DNA of 64,000 nt from CAZENU01 sp965222125 (GTDB lineage: Bacteria; Chloroflexota; Dehalococcoidia; Lucifugimonadales; CAZENU01), in assembly GCA_965222125.1 (NCBI GenBank), contig CBDCTC010000005.1, positions 496,001 through 560,000 of the forward strand, written 5' to 3'. Within the stretch, counting starts at the first letter, position 1. Each line of letters starts with the position of its first letter. The notes under the pieces were generated by a model, which saw only the letters and a program-made list of their open reading frames with translations, did no database searches and was not told where the DNA came from. Position numbers and translations under genes: made by a program. Positions 36,206-43,993 of this stretch are shown piece after piece.

Positions 36206-37375
36206 ATCACCCGAAAGCAACTGTCCACGGCGCGCGAGAAGGAGCGAGCGCTGCTCGTCGGGGTCGAGATTAGGGGCCGGCGGCAGCCGCTGTCTCTGGA
36301 AGACTCGGTCGAGGAGCTGGCCGAGCTCGCCCGCAGCGCGGGGGCCCGCGCTATACGCACCGTCACCCAGCGGCTCAACCGGCCCACCCAGACCTATCTC
36401 GGCAAAGGCAAGGTCGAGGAGGTCCTCGAATACGTCGAGAACGACAGCATCGACGCGGTCATCTGCGACGACGAGCTTAGTCCCACGCAGCAACGCAATC
36501 TGGAGAAAGCGCTGGACGGCGTGAAGGTCATCGACCGGACCGCGTTGATCCTCGACGTGTTCGCCCGCCGGGCGCAGACACACGAGGGGCGGCTGCAGGT
36601 CGAGCTTGCGCAGCACGAGTACCTCCTGCCCAGGCTGGCGGGACAGTGGTCCCATCTCGAGCGTCTCGGCGGCGGGATCGGGACGAGAGGCCCCGGAGAG
36701 ACCCAGATCGAGACCGACCGCCGGCTCGTGCGGGGAAGGATTCAGAACCTGAAGAAGTCTCTGGACGCCGTGCGGAGACACCGGGGTCAGCACCGTGCGC
36801 GGCGGCGGAGACAGGGGCTTCCCGTGGCCGGCCTGGTCGGCTACACGAACGCCGGCAAGAGTACGCTGCTCAACAGCCTTACGGGCGCGTCCGTGGATGC
36901 CGAGGACCGGCTGTTCTCGACCCTGGACCCGATCACGCGGCAAGTGCGGCTGCCGTCCGGCCGGGAGTTGCTGGTCACCGACACTGTGGGGTTCATCCAG
37001 AAGCTGCCACCGGCCATAGTGGCCGCCTTCAGGGCCACCTTGGAGGAGGCGCAGGAGTCGACCATGATCGTCCACGTGGTCGACGTGACCCACCCCAACG
37101 CTGGAACGCAGGCCGACGTAGTCGAGCGCGTGTTGGCGGACCTGCAGCTTGCGGAGCAGCCCAGGATCCTGGCGTTGAACAAGACGGACTTGCTCGCGGA
37201 GGACGTCGGCCCGCTGCTACGGAGCGCACTCGCGGACGCCGAAGCGCGGGCGCACCGCGCGGTATCCATCTCGGCGAAGACCGGCGAGGGTCTGGACGGG
37301 CTGCTCGCCGAGATGGACGCGCTACTGCAAGGCGGCGACGAGCCGACCATACTCGCGTCGGCTGCAACCCGCTGA
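36206..37375 (+). CDS. hflX: GTPase HflX (apparent ATC start)
   Basis: About 389 residues. The N-terminal HflX domain begins near LLVGVEIRGRRQPLSLEDS; GLGTKGPGETQ-type RLGGGIGTRGPGETQIE follows, then the G domain with GYTNAGKSTLLN, switch TLDPITRQ, DTVGFIQKLPPA and LNKTDLL. HflX binds ribosomes and splits stalled 70S particles. No ATG, GTG or TTG exists in frame between an upstream stop and codon 106 (GTG 36521), which would remove the whole N-domain. AAGGAG at 36194-36199 is 6 nt from ATC at 36206, which I take as the start. Confidence 0.88.
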   Translation: MTRKQLSTAREKERALLVGVEIRGRRQPLSLEDSVEELAELARSAGARAIRTVTQRLNRPTQTYLGKGKVEEVLEYVENDSIDAVICDDELSPTQQRNLEKALDGVKVIDRTALILDVFARRAQTHEGRLQVELAQHEYLLPRLAGQWSHLERLGGGIGTRGPGETQIETDRRLVRGRIQNLKKSLDAVRRHRGQHRARRRRQGLPVAGLVGYTNAGKSTLLNSLTGASVDAEDRLFSTLDPITRQVRLPSGRELLVTDTVGFIQKLPPAIVAAFRATLEEAQESTMIVHVVDVTHPNAGTQADVVERVLADLQLAEQPRILALNKTDLLAEDVGPLLRSALADAEARAHRAVSISAKTGEGLDGLLAEMDALLQGGDEPTILASAATR

Positions 37376-37384
37376 GGCGCCGGC

Positions 37385-38227
37385 CTATCTGGCGGACAAA
37401 CGGTAGCCCAGGAACCGGAAATCGCCCCAGCCGTCGAAGTAGGGCTCTATTTGCGCCGGTCCCAGTCCGTAGCGGCCTCGGAAGAAGCTGGTGACCGCGG
37501 AGTCCACGGGGATGCGGCTGTAGTCGTGCAGCAGCATGGCAACGTGGCTCGCCGCGTAGGGGCCTATTCCGGGTAGCTCTATCAGCTCGTCGTACGTGAT
37601 ACGGTCTTCCGCGCCGTTTCCGTTTTCGTCCATCAGACCGCCAACCAGCAGCCGTTCAGTTGACGCCAGAAGCTGAGGAGCGCGGAACCCGAGGCGCGCG
37701 ACTTCCCTCAATCCGCTCTCGCCGGCGTCTATGATCTCACGCGGCGTCGGGAACGTGCCGCCGCCGAAGGAGTCGACGAGCGCTCTGGCCATGCGCAGCG
37801 TGCCCGACCACGATATCTGGATCGTGCACACGGTCTTCGCGAAGTCCTCGTAGAAGGTGCTGCCGCGGAGGAACCGTCCGTGACCTCGGCGGATGGCGTC
37901 CGCCGCGTTTGGGTCCATCCGCGCCGCCGTCTCGATAGCCGGCGCCGGGTCCCAGTCGGTGGACAGCCATCGCGCCACCCGGCCGCGCGCCGCCTCCACG
38001 TCTTCGCGCCCGATCCTCCGGCCCTCGACTGTCACGAGCACCGATTCCGGGCCGTGCTGGGTCGCCTCGACGACGGCGGGCGATCCGGACGGCAGCCGCT
38101 CCGGGCGAGACAGCGCGTTCCTGGCGTCGTCCCAGCTCCAGGGCGCCAGGAGATACCAGCCGTGGCTTCGTACCGTCTGCTCGAGCGAAACGGCGTGGGG
38201 CCCTTCGAGGACGATGCTCAGGGTCAT
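37385..38227 (-). CDS. HhH-GPD base-excision DNA glycosylase
   Basis: 280 residues, related to AlkA/OGG-like 3-methyladenine or 8-oxoguanine glycosylases. The helix-hairpin-helix ELPGIGPYAASHVAMLLHDY is followed by IPVDS, whose Asp is the expected catalytic residue of the GPD motif. QISWSGTLRMARALVDSFG and TPREIIDAG fit the preceding helices. A Lys in the usual bifunctional position is not obvious, so a monofunctional glycosylase is likelier. Convergent with hflX across a 9-nt gap. Confidence 0.82.
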   Translation of the reverse strand: MTLSIVLEGPHAVSLEQTVRSHGWYLLAPWSWDDARNALSRPERLPSGSPAVVEATQHGPESVLVTVEGRRIGREDVEAARGRVARWLSTDWDPAPAIETAARMDPNAADAIRRGHGRFLRGSTFYEDFAKTVCTIQISWSGTLRMARALVDSFGGGTFPTPREIIDAGESGLREVARLGFRAPQLLASTERLLVGGLMDENGNGAEDRITYDELIELPGIGPYAASHVAMLLHDYSRIPVDSAVTSFFRGRYGLGPAQIEPYFDGWGDFRFLGYRLSAR

Positions 38228-38346
38228 CTCGCGGCAATTCTACCGGCCGCGGCCGGAAAGCACACGGAAACCCGGACCGCCCACGGGAGCTTCCGTGCCC
38301 GGCGGTGGCGTCACACGGCCGCCGCTGCCGGGTAGGGGAGCCTCAG

Positions 38347-38373
38347 CCTGCCGCGTTGCGCATCGGCGCAACG
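38347..38373. repeat. 27-nt palindromic repeat, copy 1
   Basis: CCTGCCGCG followed by a hairpin CGTTGCGC-ATCG-GCGCAACG. A second copy at 63190-63216 has two differences over 27 nt. Both copies lie at the edge of a disrupted or inserted segment. Confidence 0.55.
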
Positions 38374-38379
38374 AGAACG

Positions 38380-38396
38380 CCCGTAGAGGGGCCTAA
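38380..38396. repeat. 17-nt direct repeat, copy 1
   Basis: CCCGTAGAGGGGCCTAA, repeated exactly at 43526-43542 and followed in both places by a C/G-rich GCCGG stretch. The two copies bracket the 38.4-43.5 kb part of the accessory island. Confidence 0.5.
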
Positions 38397-38583
38397 GACC
38401 GGCCGGACGTAGTCTGGCGCCGTCTCGCGTCGTTCGGCGGCCTCTACGACCGCCGTCGTGGATGCTCGGTTCTTTCGGCGGGGACGTCCGTTGTTAGTGG
38501 TTCGCACTATACATGTTATGTCGATCTAAGTGGGCTTCGGAAGCCGACTCAGCGGCCCCGGTGGACTTCGGAAGTCCGCCGCG

Positions 38584-38856
38584 ATGGAGGGGATCACCAA
38601 GCTGGCGGTCGTGGAGACCGACACCCTGTGGGACAAGATCACGTGGCCGCTGGCGACGTTCGGGGCGATAGGCAAGCTCGTGACCGAGATGGCCACCTCG
38701 GACTACTCGTACCTCGACGGCCACGGCAGTTGGCTCAAGCTCTTGTTCCACATGGCCAACTTCGGCATGGCCATCGCGCTCGTCAAGCTGTTCGCCGGGC
38801 CGCTGTCGAACCTCGCGGGCGGCGTAGGGCGGGCGCTCACCGGAGGGCGCATCTGA
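38584..38856 (+). CDS. Small predicted membrane protein
   Basis: 90 residues from ATG 38584. Two hydrophobic segments: ITWPLATFGAIGKLVTE and FHMANFGMAIALVKLFAGPL. No family recognised. It is on the same strand as the secreted/membrane protein at 40372-41685 and may have been its neighbour before the minus-strand membrane gene arrived, because the 3' end of that gene runs antisense through its last 154 nt. Confidence 0.5.
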   Translation: MEGITKLAVVETDTLWDKITWPLATFGAIGKLVTEMATSDYSYLDGHGSWLKLLFHMANFGMAIALVKLFAGPLSNLAGGVGRALTGGRI

Positions 38857-40139
38857 TACAGGTAGCGGATCCATACGACGCTGAGTATCATGACCGAGGG
38901 CATAGCGAACCAATGAAACCGCCCCTGCGCAAAGAACACAAACGCGATGCTTGCCACCATCACCGGTGCCAACCCAAGCATCGCGGCCCTAAACCATAGC
39001 CTTTGGTAAATCAGACAGATCCAGCCAGCTGCGGCCAGCGCCAATAGGGACCAGTAGTACCCGTTTACGACCGCTACCAGACCAACCTGGACCGGGCGGC
39101 TCGTCTGCACGTGGCTTAATCCCGACTGCATTAAGCCTGATATTGGGCCTGTGTCGTTGGCGTAAACCAGCACCGCCTTTTTGCCGCCGTTGATGAGGAA
39201 CCTCCCCGGCGCCTCTCCGATAGCCTCCAGCGCGGCACGTCGATACATGAGGTCGCTCTCGTGCTCACTCAACTCCGCGGCGGCGTCGAGTTTGGGGGCG
39301 CTGAACTGAAGGCTCTGTGTCCCGATGTACAAGTTCACGCCTCCGTTGGAGGAGACCACTATCGGCGCGGAAAGGCTGATGATGTTGCGGGCCGTCCATC
39401 CCGCCAGGGCCAAGGCCGCCAGCAGTAGCGCGACCAAGACCGGCGCGACGGCCCGTCTGTTTCTCATGCCGAGGACGACGATGAGGCAGACCAGCGCCGC
39501 GTACATGAGCCCATAGGGTCGGGTTAAGAGCATCGCTCCTGAGCAGAGGCCCATGGCGAGGCCCCAACCGAGGGCCTCGCCATGGGCCTCTGCGCGGACG
39601 GCGCGCACCAGCAGAGCAGCACACAGCAGAACCAGGGCGGCGCAAAACTCAAACGCCAAATCGGACTCAAACGAAAAGGGTTTGAGCGCACCAGAAGGGG
39701 ACCATCCTGCGACATTGGCTGCGATAACTCCCCAACGTGGACCGAGCAGCAGCGACGTCGTTTGCCAGACGGCCAGGACGATACCGACGCCCATCAAAGT
39801 CGTGGTCATAAGCATGGCCCAATCCGACACTCCGAACAGGACGTAAGCCCCGCTCAGGACCAAGGGCCAGCCTGGGGGGAAATACGCGGTCGGCTCGCCG
39901 GCACTGTCGACGTACCCCGAGCCTGCCGCCAAGCGGGCGGCATAGGCGGGGTACGGATCGCTGCCGCTGAGGCCATCCGGGCCAATCGCGAACACCAAGA
40001 CCACCCGTACGACGAGGCTCGCCGCCACCAATCCCAAGCCTACCTTTGGCAGCCATGCACAGCGGTTCCTCCGAATCCAAATGGCAGCCGAGCCCCCTGC
40101 CAGGAACAGGCAGGCACCGATCGTGCTGGCCAAGGCCAT
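38703..40139 (-). CDS. Multi-pass membrane protein, dolichol-phosphate-mannosyltransferase-like
   Basis: 478 residues from ATG 40139 (GTG 40181 also possible). About ten TM segments. YPAYAARLAAGSGYVDSAGEPTAYFPPGWPL resembles the first outer loop of GT-C/PMT-like (ArnT-type) glycosyltransferases, which transfer sugars from lipid carriers outside the membrane. The last 50 residues are antisense to the small gene at 38584-38856, so the native C-terminus has probably been replaced. Local GC is lower than the flanks, consistent with transfer. Confidence 0.7.
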   Translation of the reverse strand: MALASTIGACLFLAGGSAAIWIRRNRCAWLPKVGLGLVAASLVVRVVLVFAIGPDGLSGSDPYPAYAARLAAGSGYVDSAGEPTAYFPPGWPLVLSGAYVLFGVSDWAMLMTTTLMGVGIVLAVWQTTSLLLGPRWGVIAANVAGWSPSGALKPFSFESDLAFEFCAALVLLCAALLVRAVRAEAHGEALGWGLAMGLCSGAMLLTRPYGLMYAALVCLIVVLGMRNRRAVAPVLVALLLAALALAGWTARNIISLSAPIVVSSNGGVNLYIGTQSLQFSAPKLDAAAELSEHESDLMYRRAALEAIGEAPGRFLINGGKKAVLVYANDTGPISGLMQSGLSHVQTSRPVQVGLVAVVNGYYWSLLALAAAGWICLIYQRLWFRAAMLGLAPVMVASIAFVFFAQGRFHWFAMPSVMILSVVWIRYLYQMRPPVSARPTPPARFDSGPANSLTSAMAMPKLAMWNKSLSQLPWPSRYE

Positions 40140-40216
40140 CACGTGAGCACCTAGAGCAGTATGCAGGTTGCTCGCGTCCACGACTGATAGAATAACCCTC
40201 GCTGAGGTATTTTTCT

Positions 40217-40318
40217 ATGGCTCGCTATTGGGTATCCGTTGCCGTCGCCCTGACTGCGATCGTGTGGCTGCTGCTGCCCACGCTCACTTGCCGGGAGCGT
40301 CACGCTCCCGGCAAGTGA
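40217..40318 (+). pseudogene. Detached signal-peptide-like ORF cut by a palindrome
   Basis: 33 codons: MARYWVSVAVALTAIVWLLL, then PTLTC and a short tail encoded by the palindrome at 40283-40319. The first 22 residues look like a good signal peptide or membrane anchor. If the palindrome is removed the frame reads on as TYQEISDPNPRLSWSMEERV, which is protein-like and meets the large gene at 40372 after one more 1-nt shift. It is therefore probably the original N-terminus of that gene. Confidence 0.45.
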
Positions 40319-40319
40319 G
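40283..40319. repeat. Perfect 18-bp inverted repeat (37-nt palindrome)
   Basis: CTCACTTGCCGGGAGCGT, one C, then the exact inverse ACGCTCCCGGCAAGTGAG. It could be a mobile palindromic element or a terminator. No T-run follows, and it falls inside an apparent coding frame. Confidence 0.75.
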
Positions 40320-40371
40320 TACCAGGAGATCTCTGACCCGAATCCCAGGCTTTCCTGGAGTATGGAGGAAC

Positions 40372-41685
40372 GTGTCCGGCGACGAGACACTCGGCCTGTC
40401 GCCGGACTGCCAGCTCGAGACCGCCACGTATTCGCCGCCGCCCGCCACTGTGCGCATCTATCCCTGCGCGGCGGGCACAGGCGCCGTCTCAGTCCGCTAC
40501 GCTGAAGAGGGCTTCACGTGGGTAAGGCCGTCGCAGGTCCTGGCTCCGCGATTCAGCTACCCCGTGACGGTTACGTCGCAGGACTCCGCGGCGCCCGCAC
40601 CGAACATACTGTGGCGCAGCCTGTCCTGGCTGCTCTACCGGGACGGCCTCGTCGCCCTGGGCAATGTCGTCGTCGTCGAGGAGCTGGCGGGCGGCGGTCT
40701 GCGGCCGCTGTACTACCGGGAGCCCGCAACGGCGGTGGCCCCCGTCACCGTGGTCGTGTGCGCCCTCGATAACCTCCCGTGCGCCATCGGCACGACCCCC
40801 TGGTCCAACCCGCCCCGCGTCGGCGACCAGGTCTACTTCCTCGGCACCACGCCCATCGCGCTGCTGTCCGTCACCATGCAGGAGGGGCGGCAGGCAACCC
40901 CGTGGGTCCTCGATTGGCACTACGGCACGGTGACGGGCTGGGAGGCTTTGCCGAATCCACATGACGGCACCGAGGGTCTGCGCAAAACGGGCACGGTCGT
41001 CTGGGACGCAATCACGGAGCGCCCGATGGCCCCGCGCGTGGTCGCCCCGCTGACCGCGGACAGGTATGCAGTCCGGGCGACCGTGGCGAGTGCCGGCACC
41101 GGCGCGTACACGCCGCCGTCGATCACGACGGTCGGCGCTCAGTCCGGACGATGGAGCGCCACGCTGAGTTCCCCATTGTCACCCGGAGCGGCGACGGCGC
41201 TGCGGGTATACGTGCTGCCGGTGGACACCGTCGCGGTGGGCGACTACCGGCGCGACGGTCCGGAGATGGACCTAGTCGTCGCAGGGGTTACGGCCGACGT
41301 CGGCCCCTGGCGGCCGTGGACGGCGCCGGCAGCCTCGACTCAGCCCACCGGCCCCGACGTGGGCGCGCCGCCCGCCATCGCCAACCCGATACCGAGCGAC
41401 GGCGGGGGCCTGCCGCTGGTCGGCTTCGTCGTCGAGCGGGCCTCGGCGTCCGCCGCGATCCCGTCCCTCTTTCTCTGGACGCTGATCGGCTTTGGCGCGG
41501 CGTTCGCCGTCCTCGTCGCCGCACAAAAGGCGACGGGCAACATCATGGTCTCCGTCATCGCCGGCGGCGTGGCCCTTGCGGTGCTCACGGGTCCCTTCAT
41601 CGGCATCTCCTCCGTGTGGGTAGTCATGGTCTACGGGCTGATCGGCGCGACGGTCGTCGTCATCGGCAACAGGTTGCAGGTTTAG
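40372..41685 (+). CDS. Large hypothetical protein with three C-terminal TM segments
   Basis: 437 residues from GTG 40372, with GGAGG just upstream. The frame is open further 5' but there it crosses the palindrome and another frame looks more protein-like. The first 330 residues are beta-rich, Thr/Pro/Val-rich and probably extracytoplasmic. The C-terminus has TM segments at LWTLIGFGAAFAVLVAAQ, MVSVIAGGVALAVLTGPF and VVMVYGLIGATVVVIG. No family recognised. Surface or mobile-element structural proteins often look like this. Probably lacks its native signal peptide (see 40217-40318). Confidence 0.6.
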   Translation: MSGDETLGLSPDCQLETATYSPPPATVRIYPCAAGTGAVSVRYAEEGFTWVRPSQVLAPRFSYPVTVTSQDSAAPAPNILWRSLSWLLYRDGLVALGNVVVVEELAGGGLRPLYYREPATAVAPVTVVVCALDNLPCAIGTTPWSNPPRVGDQVYFLGTTPIALLSVTMQEGRQATPWVLDWHYGTVTGWEALPNPHDGTEGLRKTGTVVWDAITERPMAPRVVAPLTADRYAVRATVASAGTGAYTPPSITTVGAQSGRWSATLSSPLSPGAATALRVYVLPVDTVAVGDYRRDGPEMDLVVAGVTADVGPWRPWTAPAASTQPTGPDVGAPPAIANPIPSDGGGLPLVGFVVERASASAAIPSLFLWTLIGFGAAFAVLVAAQKATGNIMVSVIAGGVALAVLTGPFIGISSVWVVMVYGLIGATVVVIGNRLQV

Positions 41686-41873
41686 CCCGAATCCACCGAT
41701 GGACATGGATGGACGGCGTGAGGACAGTGGAAGAGGAGTGAGGGAGTTACAGGGGCGATGATCCGGGCTCGAATTCGGGTAGACGGGAGGTTGGCGGGGG
41801 GTCTGCAGGCGCTTTTGGGGGCGCCAATGGCGGTCTGCGATGGGCGCTGTGGGACAAGATGAGGACAGAGGAC
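41686..41873. other. Non-coding gap before the IS element
   Basis: 188 nt between the large hypothetical gene and the left terminal inverted repeat of the IS. I see only short purine-rich repeats (GAGGACAG, GAGGAGTGAGGGAG) and no gene. Confidence 0.4.
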
Positions 41874-43368
41874 GCGGCAAGAGGCGCTCGCGGACCAGGG
41901 TGGCGCGAGTTGGCGGGGACGTTCAGTTGGCCTGATGGCGGGTCAGTGGCAAACGGGCGCCGTCAGGTCGGGAGTGGAATGGCTCGCAATCGAGCCAGGG
42001 CGCGAGTGAACTGGGTTTCCCAAGGCCAGCCCTGTGGCAGATGCAAAGTGAGGCGGCGGGCCGAGCGGGTGAGCCGTCCGGCCAGGGAGAAGAAGCGCCG
42101 CCGGAGGGTCCTGGTGGTCACCACCCCCTCGCCCAGACCGATGCGGGCTGTCCAGCGGGCCAGGTTGTGGGCCATCACCTGGACCGCCAGCCAGGCGGCG
42201 TTGGCGGCGAAGCGGCCCGAGGGGAGATGGTTGAGTCCGACGCCGTACTTCAGGTCTCGGATGGCATTCTCGATCTCGGCGTGGCGGCGGTGGTCGGCCT
42301 CCAGTTCCAGGGTCTCCCCGTCCCGGTCGGTGATGAAGCCGTGATAGCTGTAGGTGGCGAAGAGGGCCAGTTGGGAACCGGGCGTGGGCTTCACCCGCCG
42401 CACGATGAGCCGTACCGGCGCGGCGTCGGGCTCACTCTGGAAGGGGGTGTAGGTGATCTCGGCCACATCGGCGGCGCCGTCCATCCAGTAGGGAACCGGC
42501 GTCCAGGCATCTTCGGGTATCGCCTCGATGAGATTGTGCAGGCTTTTGTGCTGGCGGATGGTGATGGAGAAGCGCACGTCCAGCTTGCGGCAGACGACGA
42601 CCAGGGCGTGGGTGTAGAAGCCGCTGTCGGCCCGCACCGTGAGTTGTCCCCTGGCCCCGCCGTAGCGCACCCGCCCCACCGTTTCCCGCAGGAAGTGGGC
42701 GGCGCCGCGGGCGGTGTTGGCGCGGCCCTCACGCAGCCGGGCCATCAGCACGTCGCCGGTTCCGGCGGCAATGGCCAGCAGCGGGTGATAGCCCCGCTTG
42801 CCGGTATAGCCGTGGTGGCGGGCGCCCTCCTTGGCCAGTCCGTAGGTCTCGCAGATCGTCGAATCAAGGTCGATGGTGAACGGTGCGTCGCTGGGTCCGG
42901 CCCCAGCCGCCCAGGCCTGGGCCAGCAGCTCCCGGCTCACCCGGTCCAGTTGGCGGACATGGCCCCACCGGAAACTGCGCAGGAAGGTGCCCAGGGTGGA
43001 GGGCGCCTTGACCGTGCCGCCCAGGGTGCGGGCTGTCCCCCCGGTGCGCAACACATCGGCGTCGTCAATACAGTCGCCGCCAGCCAGCGCAGACGCAACC
43101 AGGGTCATCATCTTGTCGCCCGTGTTGGCCCGGCCCGGCGCATTGCCCAGGTCGAGGCACTGCTGGACGAGTTGGGGCAGGCCGAGGCGCAGGGCGAGGG
43201 TGGCCGGAAGGATCAGCCCGGCATTGGCCACCAGGCGGTGATCGTCGAAGGCGATACGGATGCGGTCGGGGTGGTGGCGTGGTAGCATCTATTGGGTGCT
43301 CCTCTTCTGGGGTGGGTTTCGTGTTTCAAAACCATTATCCCAGATTCACAGGAGCACCCTCTTGCCGC
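41874..43368 (-). mobile_element. IS1380-family insertion sequence
   Basis: About 1495 bp bounded by an 11-bp inverted repeat, GCGGCAAGAGG at 41874-41884 and CCTCTTGCCGC at 43358-43368. The transposase reads on the minus strand and looks intact. No clean 4-bp target duplication is visible next to these repeats, so the outer ends could be off by a few bases. A hairpin with a 10-nt, nearly perfect stem (41931-41967) overlaps the transposase stop, and a 10-bp inverted repeat (43294-43303 with 43350-43359) lies before its start. Confidence 0.75.
41963..43288 (-). CDS. IS1380-family DDE transposase
   Basis: 441 residues, apparently full length. DDE features: IDLDSTICETYGLAKEGARH and GYTGKRGYHPLLA hold the first Asp, RADSGFYTHALV the second, and HAEIENAIRDLKYGVGLNH the Glu with the Y-(2)-R/K-type helix. 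It cuts and pastes the element. No frameshift is seen, so the element may be active or recently so. Confidence 0.93.
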   Translation of the reverse strand: MLPRHHPDRIRIAFDDHRLVANAGLILPATLALRLGLPQLVQQCLDLGNAPGRANTGDKMMTLVASALAGGDCIDDADVLRTGGTARTLGGTVKAPSTLGTFLRSFRWGHVRQLDRVSRELLAQAWAAGAGPSDAPFTIDLDSTICETYGLAKEGARHHGYTGKRGYHPLLAIAAGTGDVLMARLREGRANTARGAAHFLRETVGRVRYGGARGQLTVRADSGFYTHALVVVCRKLDVRFSITIRQHKSLHNLIEAIPEDAWTPVPYWMDGAADVAEITYTPFQSEPDAAPVRLIVRRVKPTPGSQLALFATYSYHGFITDRDGETLELEADHRRHAEIENAIRDLKYGVGLNHLPSGRFAANAAWLAVQVMAHNLARWTARIGLGEGVVTTRTLRRRFFSLAGRLTRSARRLTLHLPQGWPWETQFTRALARLRAIPLPT

Positions 43369-43412
43369 TTCAGGACACTGACCCGACGCCCTCCTTCGGT
43401 GGATTCGAGTTT

Positions 43413-43439
43413 AGGGGGTGTGGCCAGCCCACACCCCCT
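43413..43439. repeat. Palindromic repeat, family A copy 1
   Basis: AGGGGGTGTGG, a 5-nt loop and CCACACCCCCT: a perfect 11-bp stem. The same core appears at 43942-43977 with longer arms. Located 45 bp beyond the right end of the IS. Confidence 0.65.
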
Positions 43440-43525
43440 CCCCGACGAGCTGCACGGTTTCAGGCGGATCGGCCTCCGGAGGCCCGTTTCCGGGGGGATC
43501 GCGGGAAAATCGGCTCCAGGGGAGC

Positions 43526-43542
43526 CCCGTAGAGGGGCCTAA
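43526..43542. repeat. 17-nt direct repeat, copy 2
   Basis: Exact second copy of CCCGTAGAGGGGCCTAA at 38380-38396. Confidence 0.5.
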
Positions 43543-43561
43543 TCGAGCCGGAGTGGTGCCC

Positions 43562-43993
43562 CTACCCTACCCAGCCTCGTTTTCGTCGCTCTGTCACGGC
43601 AGCGTGCCCCTCTCCAGGCGTCCTATGCTCGCTGTCATAATACCGCGCTCCGCATCGGCATCCCGCTAGGGCCGAGTAGTGGTCGCCGTCCGGACGCCAG
43701 AACACGTGCTGAGGCTGGCCGCTCAGCGGGGACGGGACCGGCGGCGTCAGCGGCAGCAGGGCCGCGGCGACGGCCTCGAACGAGATGTCCCATCGCTCCG
43801 CGAGGGCCTCCTCGATGGCGAACTGGTCCTCAGCGTCGACGCCGAGCAGATAGGCCGCCATCTCCATGTAGTCGTTCATCCTATGCTCCTCGAGCGCGTC
43901 GACCGCGCTGTAGTCCGCCCATCCGCAGGCCATGCACGTCGTGCAAGGGGGTGTGGGCTGGCCCACACCCCCTTGCAGTGCTCGCTCATTCAT
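43562..43993 (-). CDS. Hypothetical protein carrying an embedded palindrome
   Basis: 143 residues from ATG 43993, which overlaps the stop of the upstream frame as ATGA. After a short lead (MNERALQGGVGQPTPP) comes CTTCMACGWADYSAVDALEE, a CxxC-like pair, then acidic helices (AAYLLGVDAEDQFAIEEALAERWDISFEAVAAALL) and a C-terminal GCRCGARYYDSEH. No family recognised. The lead peptide is encoded by the 17-bp palindrome at 43942-43977, so that element inserted in frame. Confidence 0.55.
   Translation of the reverse strand: MNERALQGGVGQPTPPCTTCMACGWADYSAVDALEEHRMNDYMEMAAYLLGVDAEDQFAIEEALAERWDISFEAVAAALLPLTPPVPSPLSGQPQHVFWRPDGDHYSALAGCRCGARYYDSEHRTPGEGHAAVTERRKRGWVG
43942..43977. repeat. Palindromic repeat, family A copy 2, inside a gene
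   Basis: TGCAAGGGGGTGTGGGC, a 2-nt loop and its exact inverse: a 17-bp perfect stem. It shares the AGGGGGTGTGG core with 43413-43439 and is translated in frame at the N-terminus of the hypothetical gene at 43562-43993. Confidence 0.75.

Larger units (their letters stand above)
38228..38583. other. Gene-poor gap with two dispersed repeats
   Basis: 356 nt with no convincing gene. It carries the palindromic repeat at 38347-38373 and a 17-nt repeat at 38380-38396, both with second copies elsewhere in the window. The last 80 nt are AT-richer around ACTATACATGTTATG and may hold the promoter for the small gene at 38584. Confidence 0.5.

Noticed and set aside
40168..40371. Upstream start for the large membrane protein
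   Set aside because: The first 68 codons cross the promoter of the divergent gene and the 37-nt palindrome, and are Arg/Ser-rich like a shadow frame.
41686..41873. A further gene left of the IS
   Set aside because: No frame with sensible composition or ribosome site.
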